From: Stenotrophomonas maltophilia
GTDB lineage: Bacteria; Pseudomonadota; Gammaproteobacteria; Xanthomonadales; Xanthomonadaceae
Direction of reading: 5' to 3'
Assembly: GCF_002799245.1 (NCBI RefSeq)
Contig: NZ_NEQV01000005.1
Location: 62,001-126,000 of the forward strand
Length of the DNA: 64,000 nucleotides
A program made the position numbers and the translations under genes. The notes beneath the pieces are model-generated. The model saw only the letters and a list, made by a program, of their open reading frames with translations. It did no database searches and was not told where the DNA came from. Below, piece after piece: positions 63,326 through 64,000 of the stretch (its first letter is position 1; each line of letters starts with the position of its first letter).

Positions 63326-63898
63326 TCAGTCGCCGTCAACGGCTGGACCATCCCCGAGCTCAGGATGATCGTTCAGATAGGTAACCACATCGTCACTAAA
63401 GAACTGGCCACGGTAATAGGTGTGGGAGGCGTTAAGAGCGACGAGCTCGCTGAGGTGCCTGCGAGTGGAAACGCGGTTGATGATGAATTGTCGTTGGATC
63501 AACAACAGCTTGTCGTGTGGTTCCGCGGCCACGTCAATTACGCGCCCTGGCGGCGCATCCGGTAGCGGGATGTCGCAAGGGGTCTTGTCGCTGTTGATCT
63601 GCACAAGGCGATCAAAATGAGCCGCTGTCGCGTCGGTGCTCATGATGTACTCCCCACCCTCCATCACCCCTCGGAATTCGAACGTTCCGAGTGGACCGAC
63701 ATGCTCAATCATAGATACATGCCCCTCTTCGTGAAGGCGGCCGCGAACCAAGCCTCCGCTACGACCGTCTACGATCCAACCTGACAAGAAGTCGGAGGTG
63801 AAGTCCTCCGGGGAACGGATGAATAGCGTATCCCTGTCCGCATCGGCGTCTGTCTGGGAGGCGGAGCCGGCATCCGTACCTTTCGATTCGTCGTTCAT
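63326..63898 (-). CDS. Unrecognised protein near ssrA
   Basis: A 190-residue cytoplasmic protein beginning MNDESKGTDAGSASQTDADA with an acidic disordered N-terminus (about 30 residues). The body has V-S-M-I-E-H-V-G-P-L-G-T-F-E-F-R-G and I-V-D-G-R-S-G-G; no motif I can assign. Base composition is lower in GC than most of the window, and codon use is more relaxed, suggesting acquired DNA. The ATG at 63898 is preferred over one four codons upstream because AGGAAG precedes it. Beyond it to 64000 I see no gene. Confidence 0.6.
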   Translation of the reverse strand: MNDESKGTDAGSASQTDADADRDTLFIRSPEDFTSDFLSGWIVDGRSGGLVRGRLHEEGHVSMIEHVGPLGTFEFRGVMEGGEYIMSTDATAAHFDRLVQINSDKTPCDIPLPDAPPGRVIDVAAEPHDKLLLIQRQFIINRVSTRRHLSELVALNASHTYYRGQFFSDDVVTYLNDHPELGDGPAVDGD

Positions 63899-64000
63899 TC
63901 GCTTCCTCATGCCGTTCAGGAAGCTCAGGATAGCCCACTAAGGTGTGGACACCACGCCCCAAACCGCGGCAGCCTTAGCGCCCGCATCGGGGACCATCGA

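Overview
The window is a piece of a high-GC gammaproteobacterial chromosome, most probably Stenotrophomonas maltophilia or a close relative. Three things point there: GTAG-type SMAG palindromes scattered between genes, a complete Entner-Doudoroff gene block, and an RND efflux operon with the layout of smeU1VWU2X (two short-chain dehydrogenases interleaved with the pump genes, and a divergent LysR gene). Next to it sits an hchA-LuxR-solo pair that matches the known smoR locus. The species is inferred from gene content and order; no database was searched.

Layout. 1-3.1 kb: start of a sensor kinase gene, ispG, a PAP2 phosphatase and a GacA-like response regulator. 3.3-10.8 kb: zwf-glk-pgl-edd-eda on the minus strand, with the orphan sugar-ABC ATPase ugpC divergent and a LacI-type operator between them. 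10.9-18.2 kb: ygfZ, then the succinate dehydrogenase block (SdhAF4-like factor, sdhCDAB, sdhE, ygfX-like) and lolCD. 18.3-31.5 kb: housekeeping genes (yggX, mutY, ftsY, htpG, rsmD, coaD, a YfhL-type ferredoxin, ggt, upp) with small regulators and lipoproteins. 31.6-37.3 kb: a tightly packed four-gene set of TonB receptor, phytase-like propeller, metallophosphatase and exported pyrophosphatase, which reads as an organophosphate scavenging operon. 37.4-42.4 kb: membrane protein, photolyase, OmpA-like lipoprotein, a 138-bp tandem repeat, and an SDR/LysR divergent pair. 42.5-51.5 kb: the Sme efflux operon.

52-58 kb holds the most unusual content. Two unannotated genes for 32-33-residue peptides each lie just upstream of a cytochrome P450. 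The peptides share an N-terminal R-A-L-x-V-S-L-N leader-like block and end in aromatic cores (K-Y-R-Y-W-N-I-F and W-T-V-W-Q-I-W-V-E-F). Each peptide-P450 pair has a perfect hairpin between the two genes. This looks like a duplicated P450-modified RiPP system in which the P450 would cross-link the aromatic core residues. The two units flank the hchA-smoR operon.

57.7-64 kb: a lipoprotein esterase, small exported proteins and an M23-family protein, then two abutting gene relics next to the tmRNA gene ssrA (minus strand, tag ANDDNYAPVALAA) and an unrecognised lower-GC gene. This end looks like a remodelled or integrated region at ssrA.
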